Positions 9,485 to 18,609 of a DNA stretch of 45,432 nucleotides are shown here, piece by piece (within the stretch, counting starts at the first letter, position 1; the number at the start of each line of letters is the position of its first letter). The DNA comes from Pirellula staleyi DSM 6068 (GTDB taxonomy: Bacteria > Planctomycetota > Planctomycetia > Pirellulales > Pirellulaceae). Below the pieces are notes generated by a model. It was not told the origin of the DNA. It saw only the letters and a program-made list of their open reading frames with translations, and made no database searches. The stretch covers positions 1-45,432 of the forward strand of contig CAMBSL010000016.1 in NCBI GenBank assembly GCA_945870455.1, written 5' to 3'. A program made the position numbers and the translations under genes.

Positions 9485-10279
9485 ATGGCACTCGAAAATT
9501 CGCAAATAGGAATTGTTGACGTACCCGTCAAACCTCGCTGCTGCAACATGAGTTATATTGCGGGTGGGGTTGCTCTCGGCGTCGCCCTGACCTTGCTTTT
9601 GGGTATCGCGTTTTACGCAGGCCGACAGTCGACCAATCTTGACAGCGACAAGTTAAATCAATCGGCTTGGAACGCTCTTCCTTCCGGTCGAGTTCATCCG
9701 GATTTATTGTCCGCATCCGCTTCGCATGGCGGGTCGAACATGGCCGTTTGTACTGCACAAGTCGATGAAAATTCGGAAGGTTTCTTTGCCTTGGATTTTG
9801 TTACGGGCGATTTAAAGGGTTGGGTGTATTATCCTAGGATGGGAAAGTTCGGTGGATTGTTTATGACCAACGTCCAGGGCTTGCTTGGAGCAAGCAAGAA
9901 CCCCGAGTACTTACTTGTGAGCGGAGCTTCAACAACAGTTGCATCGGGCGGCAACACCAGGCCAGCTGCTTCGTTGATTTACGTGGTCGACATGCGGTCC
10001 GGTTTGTTTGCCGCTTATACGATACCTTGGAACAAGACACAAGAATCCTCGGGCATGGCCCAAATGAATCAATTCATCCCAGTGGATGGTGGACAAATTC
10101 GAGAACCCAGTATGGGGGTTAAGAAGCCAGTGGCGCCCCTGAACCCTGCCGCAGGTGCCGCTGCTGGCGCAGGGGCAGCACCAAAGAAGCCAGGAGTCGA
10201 TCCAAAAGCAGTTGACCCCAAAGCTGCCGAGCCCAAGGCAGACGCAAACAATCCAAACCCGAACAATCGCAAGAAGTAG
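9485..10279 (+). CDS. Membrane-anchored protein of unknown function
   Basis: 264 aa from the ATG at 9485, chosen because AAGGAA (9471-9476) lies 8 nt upstream; the frame is also open from a GTG at 9419 with no such site. One transmembrane helix at about 27-47 (IAGGVALGVALTLLLGIAFYAG) follows a short cytoplasmic tail, so most of the chain should be periplasmic. The middle (about 85-190) looks like a compact globular domain with segments such as FFALDFVTGDLKGWVYYPRMGKF and ASLIYVVDMRSGLFAAYTIPW, reminiscent of repeated beta-strands. The C-terminal ~45 residues are Ala/Pro/Lys-rich and probably disordered. The btaA-like gene starts 6 nt after the stop, implying cotranscription. I do not recognise the family. 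Confidence 0.8.
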   Translation: MALENSQIGIVDVPVKPRCCNMSYIAGGVALGVALTLLLGIAFYAGRQSTNLDSDKLNQSAWNALPSGRVHPDLLSASASHGGSNMAVCTAQVDENSEGFFALDFVTGDLKGWVYYPRMGKFGGLFMTNVQGLLGASKNPEYLLVSGASTTVASGGNTRPAASLIYVVDMRSGLFAAYTIPWNKTQESSGMAQMNQFIPVDGGQIREPSMGVKKPVAPLNPAAGAAAGAGAAPKKPGVDPKAVDPKAAEPKADANNPNPNNRKK

Positions 10280-10285
10280 CAGTCG

Positions 10286-11473
10286 ATGGCCATCAGCGAA
10301 TGGGTAAGTGGACGTGTATTCAAATTCGTCCATGGCAACAACTTGGTTTACAACACGTGCTGGGAAGACACTCGCTTGGATCGACAAGCGCTGGAGCTAA
10401 CAGCACAAGATCGAGTGATGGTTATTACCTCTGCGGGATGCAACGCGCTCGACTATCTCCTCGCAGGTGCTGGCCACGTATATGCCGTCGACATGAATCC
10501 TCGGCAGAACGCTTTGTTGGAGTTGAAAGCATCAGCGATTCGTAATTTGGAGTACGATCGATTTTTTCAAATGTTTGGAGAGGGCTATCTGCCCAATGTT
10601 GAGGCGGTTTACTCGTCTCACCTCAGACAATCGATATCGGCGACGAGTCGCAAGTACTGGGATCGTTGGATACGATTCTTTGACAACCCTCGCAAATCGT
10701 TTTACTTCCGAGGAACCTCCGGAGCGTTCGCTCGGATGATCGGTATTTACATCAATCGAGTTGCCCGCTGTCGCCCGGAAGTGCTGGAAATCCTAGAGGC
10801 ACCGACCCTTCAAGCCCAACAAGAGATTTACGCGAGGGCGCGTGAAAAGATATGGTCCAAGACTTTGAGATTCGCCATGAACCGCGACACCACCTTGAGC
10901 ATGCTTGGAGTTCCAAAAGCTCAACGCAAGCAAATTGATGAACAATATCCTGGCGGGGTCGTCCAATTTGTTGAAGATTCGATGGAAGCGGTTTTCGCAA
11001 AAATTCCAATTCAGGACAACTACTTCTGGCGGGTTTATATCACCGGCAAGTACACTCCCACTTGCTGCCCAGAATACGTGAAACAAGAGAACTTCGAAAA
11101 ACTCAAGACTGGCGGTTTAGACCGATTGACGGTGACCACGGACTCGGTTCAGGGTTTCCTTGAGAAACACGACGGATCTATTTCTCGCTTCATCTTGCTA
11201 GACCATATGGACTGGCTCAGCGATCACTATTTTCCGCTCCTCGAATCGGAATGGCAAGCGATTTTAAGTCGAGCGGCACCCAACTCACGAATCCTATGGC
11301 GATCCGGTGGTCTCCGCACCGAGTTCATCGACGACGTCAAAGTTAAACGCAACGGTGAATTGGTTAAGCTTCCTGAACTTCTTCGTTACAATACGGAGCT
11401 GGCAATGAAGCTTCATCAGCTCGACCGAGTGCATACGTACGGCAGTTTCTACATCGCCGACTTGGACATTTGA
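10286..11473 (+). CDS. DUF3419 / BtaA-like 3-amino-3-carboxypropyl transferase
   Basis: 395 aa, close to the length of bacterial BtaA. Family members transfer the 3-amino-3-carboxypropyl group of S-adenosylmethionine to diacylglycerol, making diacylglyceryl-homoserine, the precursor of the betaine lipid DGTS. Visible features are the N-terminal [17 protein letters not shown] block (residues 20-36), an AdoMet-binding strand-loop ([20 protein letters not shown], 44-63) ending in the acidic [10 protein letters not shown], the [11 protein letters not shown] segment, and a C-terminal [10 protein letters not shown] near 303-312. No BtaB N-methyltransferase, which would complete DGTS, lies in the window. 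The gene follows the unknown membrane protein by 6 nt and precedes argJ by 28 nt. Family assignment is strong; the lipid product in this organism is inferred. Confidence 0.87.
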   Translation: MAISEWVSGRVFKFVHGNNLVYNTCWEDTRLDRQALELTAQDRVMVITSAGCNALDYLLAGAGHVYAVDMNPRQNALLELKASAIRNLEYDRFFQMFGEGYLPNVEAVYSSHLRQSISATSRKYWDRWIRFFDNPRKSFYFRGTSGAFARMIGIYINRVARCRPEVLEILEAPTLQAQQEIYARAREKIWSKTLRFAMNRDTTLSMLGVPKAQRKQIDEQYPGGVVQFVEDSMEAVFAKIPIQDNYFWRVYITGKYTPTCCPEYVKQENFEKLKTGGLDRLTVTTDSVQGFLEKHDGSISRFILLDHMDWLSDHYFPLLESEWQAILSRAAPNSRILWRSGGLRTEFIDDVKVKRNGELVKLPELLRYNTELAMKLHQLDRVHTYGSFYIADLDI

Positions 11474-11501
11474 TTTTTGGTTGCTTGGGTTTGGAGACAT
11501 C

Positions 11502-12707
11502 GTGGTTCATCTTCCTACAGGTTTTCGTTTCGCGGGCGTATCGAGTAACATCAAAAGCCGCCTGGGCGCTCGCGACGTAACACTCATTGTTTCCGACGTG
11601 CCATGTACTGCTGCAGGCGTTTATACGACGAATCAAATCGTCGCTGCCCCAGTGGTCGTGTCGCGCAGCCGAACGCCATCGAATACGATTCGAGGAGTCG
11701 TGGTCAATAGCGGCAATGCAAACGCTTGTACTGGAACACGAGGTCACCAAGACGCGGTCGAAATGACTAGGCTTGCTGCGAACGCGGTCGACCCAACAGG
11801 GAATTTGACTGCGGATCAATTCTTGGTGATGAGCACTGGTGTGATCGGGCGATTCCTGCCGATGGGAAAAGTTGCGGCTGGTATCAATGCGGCAGCCCTA
11901 GAACTGGCTGGCAACGAGCAAGGGTTCTTGAACGCATGCGATGGAATTCTCACCACGGATATCGCTCGCAAGATCGCGGACCGAAAATTCGATCTTGGCG
12001 GGAAGACGACGCATATTGTTGGGATGTGCAAGGGAGCGGGCATGATCGGTCCCAAGATGGCAACGATGTTGGCTATCATCATCACCGACGCACCCATGGA
12101 ACCAGCGCAAGCACAACGAATATTGCAATCGGCGGCTAACAAATCCTTCAATTGCATTAGCGTTGAGGGACATATGAGCACGAACGATACCCTGGTAATG
12201 CTCGCAGCCCAACCGACAGCGGCCAGGCCAGCCATTCAAGGTATTGAGGAGATTGCATTTTCGAGTCAACTGGACGAGATGGCTATCGAATTGGCGAAAA
12301 AGATTCCAGATGACGGGGAGGGCGCAACGCATCTCATCGAAATTCGAATTGTCGGTGCGAACACCGACGCAGATGCAAATGCTGTCGCCAGGAGCATTGC
12401 ATTGAGCAATTTGGTCAAAACAGCAATCACAGGTGGGGATCCCAATTGGGGCCGGATCGTATCCGCAGCCGGCTACGCGGGTGTGCCCATTCGCCCTGAA
12501 TACACTGCTCTTGAGATCAATGGTATTCCTCTCTTTGATCGAGGTGAACCTCTCCCGTTCGATGCGTCAATCGTTAGCAATTCGATCAAGGGAGCAAAGC
12601 TGACGGAAATCGATTTGCGCGTTGGGTTAGGCCCCGGTTCGGCAAAGCACTGGACGACAGACCTCAACACAGAATATGTTCGGTTCAATTCCGAATACAC
12701 AACTTAG
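11502..12707 (+). CDS. argJ: Bifunctional ornithine acetyltransferase / N-acetylglutamate synthase
   Basis: 401 aa from GTG 11502. ArgJ recycles the acetyl group from N-acetylornithine to glutamate, and in bifunctional forms also uses acetyl-CoA, in arginine biosynthesis in the cytoplasm. It is an Ntn-type hydrolase-fold enzyme that self-cleaves before a conserved Thr: the motif KGAGMIGPKMATML is present and the nucleophile is Thr188. VVVNSGNANACTG near 65-77 and the C-terminal GGDPNWGRIVSAAGYAG are also diagnostic. The GTG was chosen because TTGGAG ends 5 nt upstream and the protein then starts as ArgJ usually does (HLPTGFRFAGV); a TTG at 11481 in the same frame is less likely. Its stop codon lies within a 22-bp tandem duplication. 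Confidence 0.95.
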   Translation: MVHLPTGFRFAGVSSNIKSRLGARDVTLIVSDVPCTAAGVYTTNQIVAAPVVVSRSRTPSNTIRGVVVNSGNANACTGTRGHQDAVEMTRLAANAVDPTGNLTADQFLVMSTGVIGRFLPMGKVAAGINAAALELAGNEQGFLNACDGILTTDIARKIADRKFDLGGKTTHIVGMCKGAGMIGPKMATMLAIIITDAPMEPAQAQRILQSAANKSFNCISVEGHMSTNDTLVMLAAQPTAARPAIQGIEEIAFSSQLDEMAIELAKKIPDDGEGATHLIEIRIVGANTDADANAVARSIALSNLVKTAITGGDPNWGRIVSAAGYAGVPIRPEYTALEINGIPLFDRGEPLPFDASIVSNSIKGAKLTEIDLRVGLGPGSAKHWTTDLNTEYVRFNSEYTT

Positions 12708-12740
12708 CGAATACGCGTACACAATTTAGCGAATACGCGT
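12697..12740. repeat. 22-bp tandem duplication spanning the argJ stop codon
   Basis: Two adjacent copies (12697-12718 and 12719-12740) of a unit beginning ACACAAYTTAGCG differ at one base. The first copy contains the last argJ codons and its TAG stop; the second supplies a second in-phase-looking ACA-ATT-TAG. The pair fills most of the spacer between convergent argJ and cutC. It looks like a recent slippage event; no terminator is evident. Confidence 0.7.
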
Positions 12741-12754
12741 TTGGCAATGGACTG

Positions 12755-13459
12755 CTATGCTCTAGCCCGAACTGCCAAATAATCATCTAAAATTTGGCGA
12801 GTCGTCCGGACGCCAGTCGAGTCTGGCAGCATGTCGTTTTGATTTCCATCGTTTGACATTCGGAAGGAACCGTGCAACTGCCTGCATTGCGACCCTGTCA
12901 GAATTCCTAATGCGTTGGATGCCCGAACACTGCCCGCGGGAAGAAGCTCAACTCGATTCCGCGCACATTCGTTCCATTTTTTGAGGTTGTTCACGCCGTC
13001 GATTGCCCGAAGCGGTCCACCGCTTGTCAAGATTCGACGAAAACCGACCGCAATCAAGTCTTCGATGGATTGGATCGGGTCGCGAACTTCATCAAAAGCT
13101 CGATGCATTACCAATTCGCACTCTGGCAGCGAGCTTGCAACCAAGCTCAAAAAGCGAGTGTCAAGGGATCCGCCAGGAAGAAGCCCACCAATGGCAATAC
13201 CGTCAGCACCCAACTGAATGGCATGTCGCGACTCGTAAATCATTTGCTCGATTTCATGATCCGCAAACTCAAAATTGCCAGCACGGGACCGTATCAAGAC
13301 GATCAATGGAACCTTGACAGCTTTTCTAACTTCACTGATCAAAGAGGCGCTTGGGGTCACGCCGCCAACACTTAGGCGTTCGCACAATTCGATGCGTTGT
13401 GCCCCGGCTAAAACAGCAGTATTGGCAGCTTGTACTGTGTCAACGCATACTTCGAGCAT
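12755..13459 (-). CDS. cutC: CutC family protein
   Basis: 234 aa TIM-barrel protein of the CutC family, named for a copper-tolerance role in E. coli that later work linked partly to a small RNA, so the function is uncertain. Family signatures: LEVCVDTVQAANTAVLAGAQRIELCERLSVGG at the N-terminus, GADGIAIGGL near residue 90, MHRAFDEVRDP near 120, RILTSGG near 142 and LLPAGSVRASN near 172. The ATG lies 6 nt after the nuoN stop, so cutC is the terminal gene of the complex I transcript. That placement is unusual, and any functional link (metal or redox homeostasis) is inference. Confidence 0.92.
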   Translation of the reverse strand: MLEVCVDTVQAANTAVLAGAQRIELCERLSVGGVTPSASLISEVRKAVKVPLIVLIRSRAGNFEFADHEIEQMIYESRHAIQLGADGIAIGGLLPGGSLDTRFLSLVASSLPECELVMHRAFDEVRDPIQSIEDLIAVGFRRILTSGGPLRAIDGVNNLKKWNECARNRVELLPAGSVRASNALGILTGSQCRQLHGSFRMSNDGNQNDMLPDSTGVRTTRQILDDYLAVRARA

Positions 13460-13465
13460 CGGCTT

Positions 13466-14908
13466 CTACATGACAGCGGGCACAAAGAACCAAACGAGTG
13501 TGAGGACAACACATATCGTATATGCGACAAACAGACTTGGACGAAATACTCGCAACGGCACAAAGGCATCGCTCGTTTCAAACAATTTGCTGAGCACTCT
13601 CCAATAATAACCGGCTGCAATCACTGCGTTGAAGGCCATCACGACTGCCATCGCGATGCTAAGCGGATCCTTGGTTCCCGCAGCAACCGTCCCCATAAAA
13701 ACTAAGAACTTAGCCCAAAAGCCCGCGGTCAAAGGTAATCCGATCATGCTGATCAAACAAACCGTCATTCCGATGGAAGCCGCAGGACGTCGATAAAACA
13801 TGCCGGACAAATCGCCGACGAGTTGCGTTTTGCCACCCGCCGCTTCGATCTCGCCCAAACAAGCAAAGAAGCCGAGCGTCATGGCGGCATACGCAGCCAG
13901 ATAGGAGTAGAGCACGTTAGGATCTGCGTTCTCCCGTAGCAACGCAGTCATCGCTAACATTAGATATCCTGTGTGGGCCACACTCGAGTATGCCAACAAT
14001 CGCCGAAGATTGTTCTGCGCAGAAGCAAAGAAGTTTCCAACGAACATCGTCAAGGCGGAACATACGAACAACACCGGTACCACGATTTCAAGCGTCTGAC
14101 TATTTAAGCCCGTACCCATGATTCGAATCAAAGCCACAAAACCAGCGACTTTGGGCAAGTAACTCATGATGCCAGCCATGGTTAGACTCGTGCCCTCAAA
14201 CACATCCGGCGCATAAAAGTGAAATGGAACCGCCGTAACTCGAAACGCCAGACCGCACATGACGAGCACCAAGGCGAGTGAAGTCAACCTGTTTGCAGTC
14301 GCGAAATTGTTTTGGATGACCTGCAGGTTGGTCGAGCCAACGAATCCGTAAAGATAACTAACTCCCAGCAAAAAAAAGCTAGATGCAAACGCACTCAATA
14401 AAAAGTATTTGATTGTCGCCTCCGCACCTGCGTTGTCATTTTTGACGATTCCCAACATGATGTAGGTCGGGATACTGATCAATTCGAGCCCAAGAAACAA
14501 AGAGACAAGATCATTGGACGCACCGACTACCGGGACGGCACCAATCATGATGATCAAGCATCCGTAGTACTCGCCCAAATGTGCTCGAGGTGCCGTTGAC
14601 CAAGACATCAAGATCAGGATCAAGCCACCTAGAAGCGCAAGTCGCTCAGATGCCAATGCCGCCGCATCAAATCGAAAGAGCCCTTGTCCCAAATCGTCAG
14701 GAACAACCCGTATCCATCCAAGAATTGCAGCAACCAAGAGCAACACGAGGGATGCGACAGCCATGCCGTTGCGTTGCCCGTGCACATCGCGTGCTTTGCC
14801 TGACTTTAGCACCAAGGAAGCTGCCAACAACAACGAACCCCCCAAGATCAATGTGATCGCAGGTGCCATCAATGCTAATGAGGATTTGATTGTTTCTAAT
14901 GTATCCAC
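13466..14908 (-). CDS. nuoN: NADH-quinone oxidoreductase subunit N
   Basis: 480 aa antiporter-like membrane subunit of complex I (NDH-1), one of three Mrp-related proton-translocating subunits. About 14 transmembrane helices are apparent. Typical residues are the TM5 Glu in FLGLELISIPTYIML and the Lys/Pro region of the discontinuous helix PFHFYAPDVFEG with MSYLPKVAGFVALIR. The segment LLAYSSVAHTGYLM is characteristic. Last subunit gene of the nuo operon: nuoM lies 68 nt upstream and cutC 6 nt downstream. Confidence 0.97.
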   Translation of the reverse strand: MDTLETIKSSLALMAPAITLILGGSLLLAASLVLKSGKARDVHGQRNGMAVASLVLLLVAAILGWIRVVPDDLGQGLFRFDAAALASERLALLGGLILILMSWSTAPRAHLGEYYGCLIIMIGAVPVVGASNDLVSLFLGLELISIPTYIMLGIVKNDNAGAEATIKYFLLSAFASSFFLLGVSYLYGFVGSTNLQVIQNNFATANRLTSLALVLVMCGLAFRVTAVPFHFYAPDVFEGTSLTMAGIMSYLPKVAGFVALIRIMGTGLNSQTLEIVVPVLFVCSALTMFVGNFFASAQNNLRRLLAYSSVAHTGYLMLAMTALLRENADPNVLYSYLAAYAAMTLGFFACLGEIEAAGGKTQLVGDLSGMFYRRPAASIGMTVCLISMIGLPLTAGFWAKFLVFMGTVAAGTKDPLSIAMAVVMAFNAVIAAGYYWRVLSKLFETSDAFVPLRVFRPSLFVAYTICVVLTLVWFFVPAVM

Positions 14909-14976
14909 AGTATTGCCAAATTCGAAAGGAGTGACGACGCTTCAGGTTGTCACAAAGTAAGCTGTTTACCGGTGTC

Positions 14977-16644
14977 TTAGGGTTGTGTTTGTGCCAGTTG
15001 GTCGATTTCAGAATGGACGGCCTTCGAGCTTGGTTCCGACACAGACACAATTCGTTTAATGTCGTTCTCGATTAAATCCATCGAATCTTGAGGTCGCACT
15101 CCGATAAACAGACAAATGCAGGCCAGGGCGAGCAAAGGTGCGAACTCGGTTGCTTTCAAGTCGCCATTCACCTGGGCATGCACCTTGGACTTGCCCTCTC
15201 CATTGCTGCCGAACAAGACTCTTTGAACAATTCTCAGTCCATACCAAGCCCCTAAAACCGTTCCCAAAACGGCAATGGCGGTAAACAGACCGGAGACCCG
15301 TATCATTCCCGTCATGGCAAGCAATTCGCCAACAAAGCCGTTCAAGCCAGGCAGTCCCGCACCCGCCAATGTAAAGAAAACCATCATCACGGCCAACTTA
15401 GGATAGATCGACGCCAGCCCGCAATCTTCATCGTCCAGCGACACTGGTCCGCGTCTTTGCTCGAGCATCGCCAAAATCAGAAACATGCTGCAAGTGATGA
15501 TTCCATGATTGAACATTTGGATGGCAGCACCACTGAGGCCTTCGCTGTTCATCGACATCAGCCCGAGGGTGATGAATCCAACGTGACTAATCGAGCTGTA
15601 CGCCAGGACCTTTCTCATGTCCGATTGCGATAGAGCCACAAACGCACCGTACACAATGGCAACGGCTCCTAACCCTCCGAAGAGCATTTGCGCATACGTC
15701 GACAAAGCCAATGGCGTCAGCGGAATAACAATTCGGATGATGCCAAACACTCCAAGTTTTGCAACGACCGAGGCAATCAACGCGGTTGTGTTGGGGTGAG
15801 CCGCAGCGTATGTCGTCGGCAACCAAGTATGTAAGGGCAAGATCGCTAACTTGATTCCAAATCCCAACAGCAAAATCCAAGCGATCCACTGATCTTTGCT
15901 TGCAAGAGTCGACACGGAATTTAATGCATCGCCCGGTGAGGCGTTGATCGCTGCTAACTGGTTTTCTTTGGCGATTGCAGACAACAGTTCGAGCGAAACC
16001 GTCGATGGTCGAACAGGTGTTGCGGACTGCAGCGCAATACCGATTAGCCCAATCACCATCGGGACGCTTCCGACCAATGTGTACAGCAGGAATTTTCGAG
16101 AAGCCTTGAGCGACTCTGCTTTATCTCCCCACCCATTTATCAGCAAGATAATCGGCAACAAAACGGCTTCAAAGAATAGATAAAAGGACAACAGGTCCAT
16201 CGACAGAAAAACGCCCAGCAACATGGATTGCGTGATCAGTATTAACGCCAAGTAGCTAACTAACCGTTCACGGATTTGGTGCGTCGCCATAATCATGGTG
16301 ACGAAACCCACAATTCCAGTCAGCAAGACGAGCAATGCGCCAATTCCGTCGGCTCCGAACTGCAAATGCCAATAAATAGGATGTCCACCCACGGAAACGG
16401 GCAAGCGAATATGGAGCCAATCGGGCGCATATACGGCACGGGCAATAATCGTCGCACCGTTCGTTGCGGAATCAGGTACAGCCGCACCACAAACTTGAAA
16501 TAGCAGCAACAAACTGAGCGCAAGAACTAAGCCCGAGGCACCGAGCGCCAAGCCGACGAGCGATTCGGCTTTGGTTCCAGCCAGGAACATGCCAAGCCCA
16601 ACCAACAGCGGCAACAAGATTAACAGAGGAATAATTAACGTCAT
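14977..16644 (-). CDS. nuoM: NADH-quinone oxidoreductase subunit M
   Basis: 555 aa, slightly longer than the E. coli subunit (~509 aa). Antiporter-like, proton-pumping membrane subunit of complex I. Diagnostic segments: LLSFYLFFEAVLLPIILLINGWG (with the key Glu of TM5), LPLHTWLPTTYAAAHPNTTALIASVVAKLG (discontinuous helix with Lys) and VLAYSSISHVGFITLG. A longer loop around residues 215-245 and a C-terminal hydrophilic tail of about 40 residues account for the extra length. nuoL ends 12 nt upstream and nuoN starts 68 nt downstream. Confidence 0.97.
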   Translation of the reverse strand: MTLIIPLLILLPLLVGLGMFLAGTKAESLVGLALGASGLVLALSLLLLFQVCGAAVPDSATNGATIIARAVYAPDWLHIRLPVSVGGHPIYWHLQFGADGIGALLVLLTGIVGFVTMIMATHQIRERLVSYLALILITQSMLLGVFLSMDLLSFYLFFEAVLLPIILLINGWGDKAESLKASRKFLLYTLVGSVPMVIGLIGIALQSATPVRPSTVSLELLSAIAKENQLAAINASPGDALNSVSTLASKDQWIAWILLLGFGIKLAILPLHTWLPTTYAAAHPNTTALIASVVAKLGVFGIIRIVIPLTPLALSTYAQMLFGGLGAVAIVYGAFVALSQSDMRKVLAYSSISHVGFITLGLMSMNSEGLSGAAIQMFNHGIITCSMFLILAMLEQRRGPVSLDDEDCGLASIYPKLAVMMVFFTLAGAGLPGLNGFVGELLAMTGMIRVSGLFTAIAVLGTVLGAWYGLRIVQRVLFGSNGEGKSKVHAQVNGDLKATEFAPLLALACICLFIGVRPQDSMDLIENDIKRIVSVSEPSSKAVHSEIDQLAQTQP

Positions 16645-16656
16645 GAGATTTGCAGG

Positions 16657-18609
16657 TTATCGAGTAGCGATCCAAACAGCGACGGCAGCAATCCCGACGG
16701 CAGTAATAAAAGAATAGCCAGGAACACGTCCATTTTGCACACGTTGCCCCATGAGCCCGAAAAGTCTTGGTACCGATGCGATTTGCATCGCTAAACTATC
16801 GATGATGTTGGCGTCGAACCAACCAAGGATTCTGGCAAACCATTCCAACGGAACAACGAACGCTGCATTGTAGAGCCAATCGATGTACAGTCGATTGCGG
16901 CCGAAATCGGCAAAGGCAGCCCATGCGCTACTGGTCGCAGTGCTTGGTTCTACTTTCGACAACGCGTACCCGATACCAATGCCAACAACCGCCAAAATAC
17001 CCGATAAAACCATGACCCAATATTGTTCATGATGTTCGCCGTGCGACATCAATGCAGGTGTTTGTTCGAGGTACTTGGCGATAGCCCCGGTGGGACCCAA
17101 TAACAATCCTGCCAAGGTCGCACCAACAGCAAGAACTACCATGGGTACAAGCATCACATTTGTCGCCTCATGCGCATGATGTCCGGCCTCTTCCGGCAGC
17201 TTTTCTGTTCCGAGAAACGTTGTAAAGTAGGCGCGAGAAGTGTAAACGGCGGTCATTAATGCTGTGACAAAACCGATCGCTAATAGTATCGAGAATTGTG
17301 TTCCGTATTCGCCATCTTTGCTTGCATCCGCGAGCACAGCTAAAATTCCGTCCTTACTGAAAAACCCGGCTAACGGAAACAAACCAGCCAGGGCGGCAGC
17401 ACCGATCAAAAACAAGATGTTGGTCTTTGGCAAGACTTTCCTAAGTCCCCCGAAACGACGCATGTCGATCACGTCCCCCATCGCATGCATGACATTGCCC
17501 GCAGCCAAAAACAACAAAGCCTTAAAAAAAGCATGGGTAATCAAGTGAAACATGGCTGCTACCACCGCAACGACCATCAGTTCCTTGATCGCGCCTGCAC
17601 CCAAAGCCATAAACAGATAGCCAAGTTGACTTACCGTCGAATAAGCCAAAACGCGTTTAAGGTCATCTTGAAAAAGCGCCATCCAAGCCGCGATGAACGC
17701 AGTGATTCCACCCAACCAGGCGACGGTGCTCAGAACTGCAGGCGTGAACTCAAGCAGCGGAGATAAGCGTGCCATCAAGTAAACGCCAGAGGTCACCATC
17801 GTTGCCGCGTGGATTAGCGCTGAAACCGGAGTTGGACCCTCCATCGCGTCTGGCAGCCAGACGTGGAATGGAAATTGCGCTGATTTGCCGATCGCTCCAA
17901 TCATCAACAAGAAGCCGATCGTAGTCAGCAACTCAGAATGATCCCTAACAATAAACGGTACGGCTTTGAAAATAGTATCGAAGTTCAAGCGAGCAAAAAA
18001 ACCGTTGGATGCCCCGATTTCAGTTTGGCCGACGGCATAGGCCAACAGCAGGATTCCAAACAAAAAGAAGCAATCCGCGATTCGGTTCACAAGAAACGCC
18101 TTCGTGGCCGCACGAGCCGCGCTCGGTTTGCGGAACCAGAAACCGATCAACAGATAAGAACAGGTTCCTACACCCTCCCAAAATGCATATAACATCAGCA
18201 AGTTGTGGGACAAGACAAGCATCGTCATCGAAAAGACGAACCCGCAAAAGACTGCGTAATAGCGCGCAAATCCTGGGTCATCGTGCATGTAGTCTTTGGA
18301 ATAGACGGCAATCATGGCAGAGATACACGTCACGACCGTCAGCAGCGACAAGCACAGCGTGTCCACTTTCAGCGAAATATCCAACGTCAAACCGCCTACG
18401 TTGAGATAGCGATATCCCTGGAATGTTGCCCCGCTATCGCCTTGCGCGCCGAAGGCGACTAGGCAGATTGTAAAGAGGGCAGAGAACAGCAACGAGATGA
18501 TCGCGGGCAAGTGAGCAATCTTGCGATCACCACGAAAAGCCATAACCGTGCAAATAATACAACCCGCAAGTGGGGCTATCGGCACCATCCAAGCGAACAA
18601 ACTAAGCAT
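16657..18609 (-). CDS. nuoL: NADH-quinone oxidoreductase subunit L
   Basis: 650 aa. Largest antiporter-like subunit of complex I, carrying the long lateral helix at its C-terminus. Characteristic segments: LMLYAFWEGVGTCSYLLIGFWF (TM5 Glu), SAQFPFHVWLPDAMEGPTPVSALIHAATMVTSGVYLMARL and VLAYSTVSQLGYLFMALG. The frame is open 20 codons farther upstream, but I place the start at ATG 18609: GGAGGG lies 8 nt before it, the protein then begins MLSLFAWMVPIAPL as NuoL should, and the overlap with nuoK shrinks to 8 nt. Confidence 0.96.
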   Translation of the reverse strand: MLSLFAWMVPIAPLAGCIICTVMAFRGDRKIAHLPAIISLLFSALFTICLVAFGAQGDSGATFQGYRYLNVGGLTLDISLKVDTLCLSLLTVVTCISAMIAVYSKDYMHDDPGFARYYAVFCGFVFSMTMLVLSHNLLMLYAFWEGVGTCSYLLIGFWFRKPSAARAATKAFLVNRIADCFFLFGILLLAYAVGQTEIGASNGFFARLNFDTIFKAVPFIVRDHSELLTTIGFLLMIGAIGKSAQFPFHVWLPDAMEGPTPVSALIHAATMVTSGVYLMARLSPLLEFTPAVLSTVAWLGGITAFIAAWMALFQDDLKRVLAYSTVSQLGYLFMALGAGAIKELMVVAVVAAMFHLITHAFFKALLFLAAGNVMHAMGDVIDMRRFGGLRKVLPKTNILFLIGAAALAGLFPLAGFFSKDGILAVLADASKDGEYGTQFSILLAIGFVTALMTAVYTSRAYFTTFLGTEKLPEEAGHHAHEATNVMLVPMVVLAVGATLAGLLLGPTGAIAKYLEQTPALMSHGEHHEQYWVMVLSGILAVVGIGIGYALSKVEPSTATSSAWAAFADFGRNRLYIDWLYNAAFVVPLEWFARILGWFDANIIDSLAMQIASVPRLFGLMGQRVQNGRVPGYSFITAVGIAAVAVWIATR

